Source: Bradyrhizobium sp. 195 (GTDB taxonomy: Bacteria > Pseudomonadota > Alphaproteobacteria > Rhizobiales > Xanthobacteraceae). Taken from it: DNA of 64,000 nt. A model generated the notes under the pieces. That model did not search any database and had not been told where the DNA came from. It worked only from the letters and a program-made list of their open reading frames with translations. Shown here one piece after another: positions 1-9,262 of this stretch (its first letter is position 1; each line of letters begins with the position of its first letter). Both the position numbers and the translations under genes were made by a program. The DNA is taken from assembly GCF_023101665.1 (NCBI RefSeq), contig NZ_CP082161.1, positions 6,200,001-6,264,000 on the forward strand, given 5' to 3'.

Positions 1-591
1 GAGACCGCCGCGGGTGGGCTCAGTCCTGCGCTGAAGGCCGCCGTAAGCCTGGGCGACATGGGCGGTCAAGGCGAGCATCATGTGGTCGACGAAAAGCTGA
101 TTGGCCTCGCCCGGCCTGCGCAGGCCTTCCTGCAGCGACGCGCCGATGTGGCGGATGATTTCGTCGTCGTGGCCAACGCCGATCTGACAGTCGAGTTCGT
201 CGATCCGCGACGAATTGCACTGCTCGGAGATGCTGTCGAGTGCCGAACGCGGAATGTAGAAAAAAAGCGAGTGGAACGGCTTGTCGATCACATAGCGTGG
301 ATCGAGCTTGAGGTCATAGAGATAGGTCGTGCCCGCGCGCACGTCCGCCTTCATGATAAATTTGCCGCGCTCCCAGAGCTCGCAATCCGGGTAATCACGA
401 AGCTTCAGGCTGACGAGAAACGCGTCTTCCGCGGTGAGCGAGCCGGACAGGCCAGTCAGCGGACGATCATTCCGCGTTTCGGTGACCGCAAGCTCCGCGC
501 TGCGCAGCGAACGCGTGACCAGGGAGGGCGGCGCTTCCTTCAAACGCAGGAATAGCCCGAGCTTGTCTCCGTAGGCGCCTGCCTGGGTCAT
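1..591 (-). CDS. AraC-family transcriptional regulator, 5' part (runs off left edge)
   Basis: An open frame runs from ATG at 591 to the window edge without a stop, giving 197 codons. The protein starts MTQAGAYGDKLG and contains KPFHSLFFYIPRSALD near residue 100. This arrangement is typical of the N-terminal sensing half of one subgroup of AraC-type regulators, where the C-terminal helix-turn-helix follows. That DNA-binding part would lie beyond base 1, so it is not seen here. The plus-strand frame over the same bases has no recognisable family and is a shadow. The role (activator of a nearby gene) is inferred from the family only. The upstream side is the repeat-rich space 592-2132. Confidence 0.8.
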   Translation of the reverse strand, partial: MTQAGAYGDKLGLFLRLKEAPPSLVTRSLRSAELAVTETRNDRPLTGLSGSLTAEDAFLVSLKLRDYPDCELWERGKFIMKADVRAGTTYLYDLKLDPRYVIDKPFHSLFFYIPRSALDSISEQCNSSRIDELDCQIGVGHDDEIIRHIGASLQEGLRRPGEANQLFVDHMMLALTAHVAQAYGGLQRRTEPTRGGL

Positions 592-824
592 CGGATTGGC
601 CTTTCTGTGGAAGCCCGCGTGCAGGCCACAGTGTCCCGCCAGTTCAGGAGCGCATTACAATATCCGGCAGCGGCTGTCCACGTGCGCGCACCAGGCGAGC
701 TTCACAGGTTTTCACAAACGCACGATCACATGGCGCGATGTGGGTTCACCGACACGAGAGGCATACCGGCGACGCATCGTCATTGCGAGCGCAGCGACTT
801 GTCCGCCGAAGCCTTGCGAAGGCG

Positions 825-868
825 GAAGCAATCCAGAGTCTTTCCGCGGAGGGATTCTGGATTGCTTC
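825..868. repeat. Short palindromic intergenic repeat
   Basis: Perfect 13-bp arms GAAGCAATCCAGA (825-837) and TCTGGATTGCTTC (856-868) flank an 18-bp loop. The preceding segment (779-824) is rich in the GCGAGCGCAGCGA-type sequence that accompanies such palindromes in Bradyrhizobium genomes. Transcribed, it would form a stable hairpin. No protein is supported across it. Confidence 0.8.
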
Positions 869-886
869 GTCCATGAGCAACAAGGC

Positions 887-1042
887 GTGGGCACGCTGCG
901 CTTTGCCACCCTACGAGATCGAGCTTGTGGCAGTGCCGTAGGGTGGGCAAAGCGAAGCGTGCCCACGTATCTTTCGCGGCCGAGAGAGATCGTGGGCACG
1001 GCGCAAGAGCGCCTTTGCCCACCCTACGACATCGAGCTTGTG
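887..1042. repeat. Compound intergenic repeat with inverted and direct copies
   Basis: One element occurs three times. Bases 887-915 and 937-966 are near-perfect inverted copies (GTGGGCACGC... and its complement). Bases 992-1028 are a further copy in the same orientation as the first. A trailing ATCGAGCTTGTG follows the first and third copies (around 918 and 1031), so a unit of roughly 110 bp has been directly duplicated. Short frames crossing the region exist on both strands only because the repeat lacks stops. Confidence 0.75.
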
Positions 1043-1133
1043 ACACGCAGTTTGACTCCCAGACACGCCTTCGCATTCTCGCGGCTGGTTTCGCCCGAGC
1101 TTTGCTTGGTCGCTCCACCCTCTAGCCAAGAGG

Positions 1134-1248
1134 GCGCAGGGAAGGCCGGGTGCCGGCTCGCACCCGCGGTCCGCTGCGCGAAATGCACACGCAGGAAGAA
1201 CCGCACAGCAGCATACAGGTGATGCCGATCACTCGGCCTTCCCTGCGC
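1134..1248. repeat. Long-loop inverted repeat
   Basis: Perfect 15-bp arms GCGCAGGGAAGGCCG (1134-1148) and CGGCCTTCCCTGCGC (1234-1248) are separated by 85 bp. It belongs to the same repeat-dense spacer as the neighbouring elements. No gene is supported. Confidence 0.65.
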
Positions 1249-1730
1249 GGTGGTCGGACGGCTTATGCCGTGATCTCCCGGGAGCCGAACTTTCCTTCTG
1301 GCCTCCCTCGCCCCGCGAATTGATGATGCAGTCTGCCCGGTTGGGCTCGCTCGCATCTTCGCGACAGGCTTGACCGTGGCAACGACGGCCAGGACCACAC
1401 GGTTTTGCCGTACGCACGGCTCGCCAATGTCGCCGCAGTTTTCCCAGCCCTGTCGACAAAGCCGGAAACTTACAGGCGAGACGAACCTAGCAGCGCCGCT
1501 CGTCCGCACGCGGGTTACGAGCTCACAGGGACTACCCGCCCTGCCCGCCCCATCTCGTGCCGACGCTGCCGCGTCCACCGCAAGCCCGGCTCGCGACAGT
1601 GACGACACAAGATCGCCCCTCTTGGGTGAGCCGGGATGGACCACACATACGATAAAACCGAATTTCGGTAAAGTGGAATATTTTTGCGCGAATGGATTGA
1701 CACGGAGCGACACAGGTAAGTGCCAGCTCC
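1249..1730. other. Intergenic stretch, no credible gene
   Basis: This is a 480-bp stretch between repeats. Frames exist on both strands, but none has a recognisable domain, a good ribosome-binding site or an internally consistent composition. It is probably more mobile or repeat-derived intergenic DNA. I see no RNA gene in it. Confidence 0.5.
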
Positions 1731-1853
1731 GTCATCCTGAGGTGCGAGTGGCGCGATGCGCATCGCATCGCGCCGGGAGCCTCGAAGGATGAACGGCCAC
1801 AGTGGGGCCGTCGCCCTTCGAGGCTCGCCGAAGAGGCGAGCACCTCAGGGTGA
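1731..1853. repeat. REP-like palindrome, about 123 bp
   Basis: The outer arms GTCATCCTGAGGTGC (1731-1745) and GCACCTCAGGGTGAC (1839-1853) match except for one position. Inside is a second inverted pair around GCCTCGAAGG and CCCTTCGAGGC, so the element is a nested palindrome. The same CCTCAGGATGA / CTTCGAGAC vocabulary recurs at 17048-17171, which shows one dispersed family present twice in the window. Confidence 0.8.
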
Positions 1854-1854
1854 C

Positions 1855-1890
1855 GGTGATGGTGATGGTGATGGTGATGGTGATGGTGAT
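1855..1890. repeat. Hexanucleotide microsatellite (GGTGAT)6
   Basis: Six perfect GGTGAT copies occupy 1855-1890, preceded by one degenerate copy (GGTGAC) at 1849. The tract directly abuts the REP-like palindrome, whose right arm ends GGTGAC. It may therefore have grown by slippage from the end of that element. Translations across it (Gly-Asp runs on one strand, poly-His on the other) are artefacts. Confidence 0.9.
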
Positions 1891-1897
1891 GGTGCCC

Positions 1898-1978
1898 TAG
1901 CCCGGATGGAGCGCAAGCGCAATCCGGGACAGTGCGAGATAACTGGGCGAGCATTACGCTGACGCTCCATCCGGGCTA
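1898..1978. repeat. Inverted repeat with perfect 16-bp arms
   Basis: TAGCCCGGATGGAGCG (1898-1913) is the exact complement of CGCTCCATCCGGGCTA (1963-1978), with a 49-bp interior. It ends 154 bp before the start of the MFS gene, so it may lie in the leader of that transcript. Confidence 0.8.
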
Positions 1979-2132
1979 CAAGAGAGAGCCTCGCTCACTC
2001 GTCTGCACCGGCGCGCCGCGCGTCTGCGGCTTGTCGGGATCGCCTGCGACAGTTCGGAAATGCCTCGGACATAAAGCTGCGGCATTTCTCGGGCTTGTCG
2101 TTCGCCCCGCCTCTGCTTCTCCCGGAGTTCCT

Positions 2133-3287
2133 ATGTCTTCTGCCGACCGTCCGGCGACACGCCTTGCGACCCGGCTCGCCTTCCTCGTCGCGGGCTTCGG
2201 CATCGCGTGCTGGGCGCCACTGGTGCCGTTCGCGAAGACACGGCTCGGCGTCGACGACGGCGTCCTCGGACTGCTCCTGCTCAGCCTCGGCATCGGTTCG
2301 GTCGTCGCGATGCTGCTGACGGGAATCATCAGCGCGCGCCACGGCAGCAGGCCGATCATCGTTGTGGGCGGCTTCGGTCTGGCGCTGGTGCTGCCCCTGC
2401 TCGCCGTCGCAAGCTCGCCCGCAACACTGGCACTGGCACTTTTCGCATTTGGCGCGGCGCTCGGCTCGATCGACGTCGCCATGAACATCCACGCCGTCGA
2501 GGTAGAGCGCGCCGCGGGACGTCCGCTGATGTCCGGCTTCCACGCGCTGTTCAGCATCGGGGGCTTCGCCGGATCCGCGCTGATGACGGCGCTGCTCTCG
2601 CTGCAATTCGGCACGCTGGCCTGCACGCTGATCTGCTCCGTCCTGATGCTGATTGCAATGATCGTGACCTGGCCGCGCCTGCTCCGCTCCGTGCAGGTGC
2701 AGGAGGGCCCGCTGTTCGTGCTGCCGCACGGATCGGTGCTGCTGCTCGCGCTGCTCGGCGCCATCACTTTCCTGGTCGAGGGCGCGATGCTCGATTGGGG
2801 CGCATTGCTCGTCATCGGCGCGGGTCTCGTCACCGAGGCGCAAGGCGGAGCCGGCTACATCGTGTTCTCGATCGCGATGACCGCAGGCCGGCTCGGCGGC
2901 GACGCCGTCGTTGCGCGCATCGGGGACCGCGCGACATTGCTCTGGGGCAGCCTCATCGCGATCGCCGGTTTCGTGGTCCTGCTCACGGCGCCCGTTGCGG
3001 CGGTCGCCATCACCGGATTCCTGCTGATCGGGCTCGGCGCGTCGAACCTCGTGCCGGTGCTGTTTCGGCGGGCGGCGCGGCAAACCGTCATGCCGACGGG
3101 GGTTGCGGTCGCGGCGATCACGACCGCGGGCTATGCCGGGATCCTGATCGGCCCTGCCGGCGTCGGCTTCGTCGCACGTCTTGGCGGATTACCCATGGCG
3201 TTCTGGTTGCTGGCCGCATTGATGGGTCTCGTGACGCTGTCGGCGCACATCGTCACAAAGGACACGGGTCGGACCATGCCGACCTAA
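2133..3287 (+). CDS. MFS transporter
   Basis: This is an integral membrane protein of 384 residues. About twelve hydrophobic segments are visible, with the MFS-type split into two six-helix halves (the first half ends near the WPRLLRS loop). The substrate is not evident. FGAALGSIDVAMNIHAVEVE and SGFHALFSIGGFAG are typical of the subgroup related to fucose/hexose permease-like and YbjJ-type MFS proteins. The start is placed at ATG 2133 because GGAG lies 7 bases upstream. The frame stays open upstream, but only through repeat DNA with no transporter sequence. The gene is monocistronic: upstream is the repeat field, and downstream is a regulator with its own spacing of 158 bp. Confidence 0.85.
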   Translation: MSSADRPATRLATRLAFLVAGFGIACWAPLVPFAKTRLGVDDGVLGLLLLSLGIGSVVAMLLTGIISARHGSRPIIVVGGFGLALVLPLLAVASSPATLALALFAFGAALGSIDVAMNIHAVEVERAAGRPLMSGFHALFSIGGFAGSALMTALLSLQFGTLACTLICSVLMLIAMIVTWPRLLRSVQVQEGPLFVLPHGSVLLLALLGAITFLVEGAMLDWGALLVIGAGLVTEAQGGAGYIVFSIAMTAGRLGGDAVVARIGDRATLLWGSLIAIAGFVVLLTAPVAAVAITGFLLIGLGASNLVPVLFRRAARQTVMPTGVAVAAITTAGYAGILIGPAGVGFVARLGGLPMAFWLLAALMGLVTLSAHIVTKDTGRTMPT

Positions 3288-3445
3288 CCCCTTCCGTCTC
3301 AAGCATTATCGGGACGAGCCGAAGCCGACCCAAGCCATCTGCGCATGTCTGTCAGCCATGCGGCTTTCGGCCAGTTTACTGGACGTCTCGTTCTGCTAGA
3401 CCACAATAAAATACCTTTTGACTCCCGTCGCGGGGGCAATGGCAC

Positions 3446-6286
3446 GTGCCAGCTCATAACCAAGACTCGGTCGTTTCATTCGGGCCATTCCGGCTGTTTC
3501 CAAAGTCCCGGCTCCTGGAGAAGGAAGGCGAGCCGCTTCATGTCGGTGGCCGCGCGCTCGATATTCTCATCTTGCTTGCCGAGCGCCCGGGGGAAGTCGT
3601 CGACAAGAGAGAGCTGGTCAAGCGCATCTGGGCCGACGTGAATGTCGACGAAGGCAGCCTGCGCTTCCATGTCGCAGCATTGCGCAAGGTGCTCGGCGAT
3701 ACCGGCAAGTCCGCCCGTTATGTCCTCAATGTGCCGGGCCGTGGCTATTGCTTTGTCGCCCCGTTCGCTCAAGCGGCCCCGCAGGTCGCACGTGCCTCAG
3801 CCGACATCAGCCCTCCCCGCTCCCTGCCCGCTCCGCTTGCGAAGATGGTCGGACGCGAGGAGATCATCGAGAAGATCTCGAGCGGTCTTGCCCTCTATCC
3901 CTTCATAACCGTGGTCGGCCCGGGCGGCATCGGCAAGACCGTCGTCGCCGTCACTGTGGGGCATCGCCGCTCGGCGGATTTCGGCGGCCGCGTCTTCTTC
4001 GTCGATTTCGGTCCACTACGCGACGCCAGCCATGTCACGACCACCATCGCCTCCGTGCTCGGACTGACCGTCAACTCGGAGGATTCGACGCCGGCGATCC
4101 TGACATTTCTGAAGACCGGACCTACCCTGCTGATCTTCGACAGTTGCGAGCATGTGCTGGACACGCTGGCCCCGCTCGTGGAGCGCATCGTTCGCGAAGC
4201 GCCGCAGCTTCGTGTTCTTGCGACCAGCCGCGAGTCGTTCCGAAGCGAAGGCGAGCGCATCTTCCGGCTGTTTCCGCTGGATTGTCCGCCCGAGCGCGAG
4301 GGCCTCGATGCCGCCGAGGTTCTCGCCTACCCGGCCGCGCAGCTCTTCGTCGAGCGCATCGCGCAGAGCTCCGGACCGTTCCAGCTCAGTGCCGAAGAGG
4401 CGCCGCTCGTCGCGAGCATCTGCCGGCGGCTCGACGGCATTGCGCTGGCAATCGAACTCGCGGCGGGCCGTGTCGACGCGTACGGCATCGCAGGCACAGC
4501 CTCCCTGCTCGACAGCCGCTTTTCGCTGCAGTGGCGCGGGCGCCGGACGGCCGTCCCGCGGCACCAGACGCTCGCCGCCGCCCTCGACTGGAGCTACGAC
4601 CTGCTGCCTCCGGCGGAGAGCGCCACGTTGCGACGATTATCGGTGTTCGCCGGGCCGTTCGCGCCGGAAGCGGCCGCCGCGGTCGCGTCCGGCGATGGCC
4701 TGAGCGCCTCGGAAACGCTGGAGGCGATCGACAGCCTGGTCGCCAAATCGCTGATCTCGCCATCCGGTTCGCGGGCGCTGCGCTATCGCCTGCTCGACAC
4801 CACGCGCGCCTACGCGCTCGGCAAGCTGAACGAGCTCGGCGAAAACAGGCAGTTCGCGCGGCGCCATGCGGAGCACTTTCGCGACTTCTTCGAGCGCGCG
4901 GGGGCCGACACCTCGACGCCGCTTCCCGACTGGCTGGGCACCTATGGCGGGGAGCTGGACAATGTGCGCGCGGCGCTGAACTGGGCCTTCGCGCCCGACG
5001 GCGATGCGAAGCTCGGCGTCGCGCTGACCGCGGCCGCGGTCACCCTGTGGGTGCGTCTTTCGCTGTTCGCCGAATGCCGCGAGCGCTGCAGAACGGCACT
5101 GGCGGCGCTCGGAGACGGCGGCGACGACGACCGCATCCGCATGCAGCTGCTGTCGGCACTCGGCTGGTCGCTGATGTATGGCGAGGGCCGCGCGCGCGAG
5201 GCGCGCCCGATCCTCGAGACGACGCTCGAGCTTGCTGAGAGCCTCGACGACAAGGATTTCCGGCTGCGCGCGCTCTGGGGCTTGTGCATCGACCAGTTCA
5301 ACAACGGGCAGTTCGGCAAGGCCCGCGCACTCGCCGACCGCTTTGCGAGCGTCGCGGTGAATTCATCCGACAATACCGATCTCATGCTGGGTGACCGCCT
5401 GATGGCGGTCGCGCTGCATTATCTGGGAGACCAGAACGAGGCGCGGCAGCGTATCGATCGGGTGAACGCCTCGCTGCATGTGCTGGAAACGAAACCGAAG
5501 ATCTTCCCGCTCGATCTCAGGATATCGACGCAATATTTCCGGGCCCGCATTCTCTGGCTTCAGGGCCTCGCCGATCAGGCCCAGGCGCTCGCCGCCAAGA
5601 ACATCGAAGACGGCCGTGCCAACGGCCACGCGCTGACCTTCTGTAGCGTGCTGGGGCAGGCCGCCTGCCCGATCGCGTTCTGGTCCGGCGATTTCGACGC
5701 CGCCGAGCGCCACGGCGCCGAGCTGCTCGAACACACCGAGCGCCACGCCATCCGGCCGTGGGGCCTGTGGGCACGGGCCTTCAACGCCGCAGTCATTGCC
5801 CGGCGCGGCGACATCGCGACGGGCCTGCCGCTGCTGCGCGAAGAACTCGATCGCGCCGGCGACGCGCGCTTCCTGCCGCGCTTTCTCCCGCTGCTCGGCG
5901 AGCTCGCTGTATGCTTCCTGGAGGCCGACCAGATCGAACGTGGCCTCGAAATGATCGAGGACGTCCTCGCCCGTTGCAACGACCGGCAGGAGCGCTGGTA
6001 TCTGCCGGAGCTGATCCGCATCAAGGGAGAATTGATGCTCAGGAGCCCGCGGCATTCGGAGCACGCCGAGGCCCACTTTCGCGAGGCGATCGACATTGCC
6101 GTCGAGCAGGGCGCGCGCTTCTGGGAGCTGCGCTGTGGGACCAGCCTCGCGCGGCTCATGATGGGCGCAGGCCAGAGCGCGGACGCGCTGGCCATTCTGA
6201 AGAATGTCACCGGCTCCTTCGCCGAGGGATCCGATATCTCCGACATGCGCATTGCGCGCGATTTGATCGCGCAATTGCGCGCCTGA
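3446..6286 (+). CDS. Winged-helix transcriptional regulator fused to a P-loop ATPase with a repeat-rich C-terminus
   Basis: This 946-residue regulator has an OmpR/PhoB-type winged helix at residues 9-105 (ALDILILLAERPGEVV, then the VPGRGYCF wing). A STAND/NB-ARC-like ATPase follows, with P-loop GPGGIGKT at 158-165 and Walker B LLIFDSCEH near 232. A long helical, TPR-like region fills about 450-946. Family knowledge: such proteins are signal-integrating transcription regulators, in which nucleotide-driven switching controls DNA binding. The signal and targets are unknown. The start is GTG 3446, because an in-frame TGA lies at 3419 and GGGGG sits 10 bases upstream; no in-frame ATG fits. Its neighbour msrA points the other way, so the gene stands alone. 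Confidence 0.85.
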   Translation: MPAHNQDSVVSFGPFRLFPKSRLLEKEGEPLHVGGRALDILILLAERPGEVVDKRELVKRIWADVNVDEGSLRFHVAALRKVLGDTGKSARYVLNVPGRGYCFVAPFAQAAPQVARASADISPPRSLPAPLAKMVGREEIIEKISSGLALYPFITVVGPGGIGKTVVAVTVGHRRSADFGGRVFFVDFGPLRDASHVTTTIASVLGLTVNSEDSTPAILTFLKTGPTLLIFDSCEHVLDTLAPLVERIVREAPQLRVLATSRESFRSEGERIFRLFPLDCPPEREGLDAAEVLAYPAAQLFVERIAQSSGPFQLSAEEAPLVASICRRLDGIALAIELAAGRVDAYGIAGTASLLDSRFSLQWRGRRTAVPRHQTLAAALDWSYDLLPPAESATLRRLSVFAGPFAPEAAAAVASGDGLSASETLEAIDSLVAKSLISPSGSRALRYRLLDTTRAYALGKLNELGENRQFARRHAEHFRDFFERAGADTSTPLPDWLGTYGGELDNVRAALNWAFAPDGDAKLGVALTAAAVTLWVRLSLFAECRERCRTALAALGDGGDDDRIRMQLLSALGWSLMYGEGRAREARPILETTLELAESLDDKDFRLRALWGLCIDQFNNGQFGKARALADRFASVAVNSSDNTDLMLGDRLMAVALHYLGDQNEARQRIDRVNASLHVLETKPKIFPLDLRISTQYFRARILWLQGLADQAQALAAKNIEDGRANGHALTFCSVLGQAACPIAFWSGDFDAAERHGAELLEHTERHAIRPWGLWARAFNAAVIARRGDIATGLPLLREELDRAGDARFLPRFLPLLGELAVCFLEADQIERGLEMIEDVLARCNDRQERWYLPELIRIKGELMLRSPRHSEHAEAHFREAIDIAVEQGARFWELRCGTSLARLMMGAGQSADALAILKNVTGSFAEGSDISDMRIARDLIAQLRA

Positions 6287-6302
6287 CGGCACGCGACCTG
6301 AC

Positions 6303-6818
6303 CTAGCCTCCGACGGCAGCCGCGCGGCGCGGCAGCTTCCAGCCGGGCCGGATGAAGTGGCAGGTGTAGCCGTCCGGATAACGTTCGAGATAATCCTGAT
6401 GCTCGGGCTCGGCTTCCCAGAACTCGGCTGCGGGCGCGACCTCGGTCACCACCTTGCCCGGCCAAAGGCCCGACGCCTCGACGTCGGCGATGGTGTCTTC
6501 GGCGATCCTCTTCTGCTCCTCGCTCGTAGTGAAGATCGCCGAGCGGTAGCTCGTGCCCAGATCGTTACCCTGGCGATTGAGCGTGGTGGGATCGTGGATC
6601 TGGAAGAAGAACTCCAGCATGGTCCGGAAGCTGGTCCTTGCAGGATCGAAGCTGATCTCGATGGCTTCGGCGTGACCTTCGTGATTGCGGTAGGTGGCGT
6701 TCTTCACGTGCCCGCCGGTGTAGCCGACGCGGGTGGAGATCACGCCCGGCTGCTTGCGGATCAGATCCTGCATGCCCCAGAAGCAGCCTCCGGCCAAAAC
6801 TGCGCGCTCCATCGTCAT
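6303..6818 (-). CDS. msrA: Peptide-methionine (S)-S-oxide reductase
   Basis: A cytosolic repair enzyme that reduces methionine-S-sulfoxide in proteins. The 171-residue product carries the MsrA signature GGCFWGMQD near residue 10, with the catalytic Cys in CFWG. It also has [24 protein letters not shown] and [12 protein letters not shown] further Cys near the C-terminus (YTCHFIRPG) could serve as resolving residue. The longer frame to 7049 is rejected: its extra N-terminus is low in family character, and ATG 6818 has a GGAG ribosome-binding site just upstream. It is followed upstream by osmC in the same orientation (133 bp apart), so an oxidative-stress pairing is plausible. Confidence 0.95.
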   Translation of the reverse strand: MTMERAVLAGGCFWGMQDLIRKQPGVISTRVGYTGGHVKNATYRNHEGHAEAIEISFDPARTSFRTMLEFFFQIHDPTTLNRQGNDLGTSYRSAIFTTSEEQKRIAEDTIADVEASGLWPGKVVTEVAPAAEFWEAEPEHQDYLERYPDGYTCHFIRPGWKLPRRAAAVGG

Positions 6819-6951
6819 ATCTCCGCTCCCGATTGATTGCTCGGTCCGTTCTGTGTCCCTAACATAGGCTCTCGGCCACCCGGCCGAAAGCCATGCTATT
6901 GACGCGTATCCACCTGTGCCTCTAGGGCCCGGTGGACCCGGGATGCTCGCC

Positions 6952-7374
6952 TTAAGCCAGCTTGGCGTCGAGGGTGATCGCTGCGTTGAGCACCTTCGAC
7001 ACAGGGCAGTTTTTCTCGGCCTCGCCGGCGATCTTGGCAAAACCCGCATCGTCGAGGTTCGGCACCTTGGCGCGCAAGGTCAGCGCGGATTTGCTGATCT
7101 TGAAGCCTTTGCCTTCGGGCTCGAGGGTCACGGCGGCTTCGGTCGAGAGCTCGTCGGGCGTGAATCCCGCCATCTGAAGGCCGAAGGCCAGCGCCATCGT
7201 AAAGCAACCTGCATGGGCCGCTGCGATCAACTCCTCGGGATTGGTCCCCTTCTCATTCTCGAAACGCGTCTTGAACGAATAGGGCGTCTGCGCGAGTACG
7301 CCGGATTCGCTGGTCAGATGGCCAGTTCCATCGCGACCGGTGCCCTTCCAGACGGCCGTTGCTTTGCGGATCAT
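6952..7374 (-). CDS. osmC: OsmC-type peroxiredoxin
   Basis: A thiol-dependent hydroperoxide reductase of the OsmC/Ohr fold, 140 residues. [40 protein letters not shown] and [15 protein letters not shown] closely follow E. coli OsmC. The last two contain the two redox cysteines. The start at 7374 ([11 protein letters not shown]) aligns with the family and is preceded by AGGGAGA. It lies upstream of msrA on the same strand, so both may belong to an oxidative or osmotic stress response. Confidence 0.93.
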   Translation of the reverse strand: MIRKATAVWKGTGRDGTGHLTSESGVLAQTPYSFKTRFENEKGTNPEELIAAAHAGCFTMALAFGLQMAGFTPDELSTEAAVTLEPEGKGFKISKSALTLRAKVPNLDDAGFAKIAGEAEKNCPVSKVLNAAITLDAKLA

Positions 7375-7458
7375 GTCAGTTCTCCCTGTCGTTTCAGTAC
7401 CGGGCTCCATACCGGAGCAAGGCGACATTGGCGTGGCGGGCGAGCAACGCCCGCGGGT

Positions 7459-8136
7459 TCAGCTCGGCAGAGGTTGGCCGGCCTGCTCGCGCACAATGTG
7501 ATCGGCGTACCATTCCGCCCAGTTCTCATCATGTCCACCGGTCCGCCGCTCATGTTCGCCATGCGCTGCCGCCGCCCGGTGGAGTGCGGCCGCCAACTCC
7601 GCCTGCGAAGCGAACGTCGTGCCGCCGCCCGCGATGCGCCCCGGCAGTCGCGTTGTCACCTCCTGGAACAGCCAGCCGTTGCCATCGGGATCGCTGAACG
7701 ATGCAAACGAGCTGTAGCTGCCGCGGTTGGGGTCGGCGCCACTGATCCGAGTATTGCCGAACAGGTACGGCTCGTCCGACCCGACGTGAACGTCGCCGGC
7801 ACCGTGGAATGGCATGCTGACCTCGACGCCGCGGTCGAGCAGATCCCGTCGTGCCGCCTCCAGATCGGAGACAATCAGGTACAGCCCTCGCACCGAGCCG
7901 GGTGCGGCGGCAGTCACATTGTTTCCGAAGATCACCGAGCAGGCCGAGCCAGGCGGGGTGAACTGGATCACACGCCAGTCGTCTCCCGACGTGAAGTCGG
8001 TGTCCAGCCGCCAACCAAGGCGCGCGTAGAACGCCTTGGCGCGGTCGACATTGGACACGGGGATCACGACGACTTCGAGCTTCCAGTCGGCCCTGGGCGA
8101 TGTCGAGAGTTCGGGATCGGTTTGGATAGTGGTCAT
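7459..8136 (-). CDS. VOC-superfamily (glyoxalase/dioxygenase-like) protein
   Basis: A 225-residue protein whose first 150 residues form a vicinal-oxygen-chelate domain. EVVVIPVSNVDRAKAFYARL and SFSDPDGNGWLFQEVT are the hallmark first and last strands of the repeat. The C-terminal 60 residues (EHERRTGGHDENWAEWYAD) extend beyond a normal VOC domain. This tail, with its HDENWAEWYA pattern, resembles a short segment also found on other proteins of this class; its function is unknown. The enzymatic activity cannot be assigned. It is divergent from the hypothetical gene at 8337, across 200 bp. Confidence 0.8.
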   Translation of the reverse strand: MTTIQTDPELSTSPRADWKLEVVVIPVSNVDRAKAFYARLGWRLDTDFTSGDDWRVIQFTPPGSACSVIFGNNVTAAAPGSVRGLYLIVSDLEAARRDLLDRGVEVSMPFHGAGDVHVGSDEPYLFGNTRISGADPNRGSYSSFASFSDPDGNGWLFQEVTTRLPGRIAGGGTTFASQAELAAALHRAAAAHGEHERRTGGHDENWAEWYADHIVREQAGQPLPS

Positions 8137-8336
8137 GTCGAGCTCCCTGATTTGAGCACGCTACTACGGATGAGAAGGGCCGCTATGCGGCGGCGGGCGT
8201 CTGAGCGGCCTGAATTGAGAGTATCTTCAACAGGATATCGCCGCCCGCCCGGCTCGCAAGTCCTAACACATTCTAACACGCCAAGCCGCACGCGCGCCGC
8301 CATGGTGGAGACATTGCTCGGTGGACATGGCGGGAC

Positions 8337-9044
8337 ATGGCGCTTCTAGACGATGTGATCGATGCCAGCGGCGGAATGACCCGCTGGAACAACCTGAGCC
8401 GTTTCACGCTCCACCTTTCCATTGGCGGAACGCTGTTCGCCAACGCCGGACATGCCCGGGAATTCAAGGACGTGACCGCGGAGGGCTCGACCCGGATACA
8501 ATCGCTCCGCTTCACCGGCATCACCGGGGGCGAACGCTCCGGCTCTTTTCAGCCCGATGCGATCACCATCGAGAAGCTGGATGGTGAGGTCCTGCAGACC
8601 TGGAGCAACCCGGTCCCAGCGTTTGCCGAGGCCGGCTCGCCCGCGCTTGCGGACGAGCTGCATCTCGTCTTCTTCTGCGGTGTCGCGATCTGGAATTATC
8701 TGACGATTCCATTCCTGCTTGCTCACCCCGATGTCGTAATCGAGGAGCTGTCGCCTTGGCAGCAGAGCACCGAAACCTGGCGCCGGCTGCGAGCGCAATT
8801 TCCCCCGCATCTGATCACGCTCGCGTCGGAGCAGATTCTCTATTTCGACCAGAGCGCCCTGCAGCGGCGCGCGGATCACGCGCTCTTCGGGATGAAGGTT
8901 GCACACGCCTCCTGGGCGCATGACAATTTCGGCGGCATCGTGGTGCCGACGCTTCGACGCATTCAGGCCGTGCAGCCGGACGGAAGCGTGATCGCCAAGC
9001 CCGTGCTCATGGATGTCGAGATTTTCGATGCCGTCTTCGAGTAA
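8337..9044 (+). CDS. Conserved hypothetical protein
   Basis: This 235-residue soluble protein has no signal peptide or membrane segment. It starts MALLDDVIDASGGMTRWNN and contains an alternating beta-strand-rich pattern (FTLHLSIGGTLFA, TIEKLDGEVLQTW, RADHALFGMKVAHAS). That pattern resembles the half-barrel of lipocalin- or LolA-like folds, but I cannot assign a family with confidence. Coding character is supported by GC-rich third positions and by its divergence from the VOC gene across 200 bp, which probably holds both promoters. The start has a GGCGGG stretch just upstream. Confidence 0.65.
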   Translation: MALLDDVIDASGGMTRWNNLSRFTLHLSIGGTLFANAGHAREFKDVTAEGSTRIQSLRFTGITGGERSGSFQPDAITIEKLDGEVLQTWSNPVPAFAEAGSPALADELHLVFFCGVAIWNYLTIPFLLAHPDVVIEELSPWQQSTETWRRLRAQFPPHLITLASEQILYFDQSALQRRADHALFGMKVAHASWAHDNFGGIVVPTLRRIQAVQPDGSVIAKPVLMDVEIFDAVFE

Positions 9045-9262
9045 CGTCGACGGCTTCAAGTTTGAATCGGATTTGCGAGCATCGAACGACGCGCTCCTGC
9101 GGCGGGCTGTCGCAGCCAAACGCAGACGCACAAAATCTAACAGATCCTCATCACCTCTAACGGGCGTCATGGCCGACCCAGCCCTATCCTCTGAACATGG
9201 AAAGCATTGGTTTGCACGTCTGCCGGCGTTGCAAACAGGCGCAAGCCAGGAAAGGACGAGCG

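Noticed and set aside
1532..1954. Minus-strand frame with a run of histidines, resembling a metal-binding protein
   Set aside because: The His run is just the GGTGAT microsatellite read on the opposite strand, inside a repeat field.
779..1980. CRISPR array or tRNA/ncRNA in the repeat field
   Set aside because: The repeats are palindromic and irregularly spaced, without unique spacers of even size. No cloverleaf or known RNA signature was seen.
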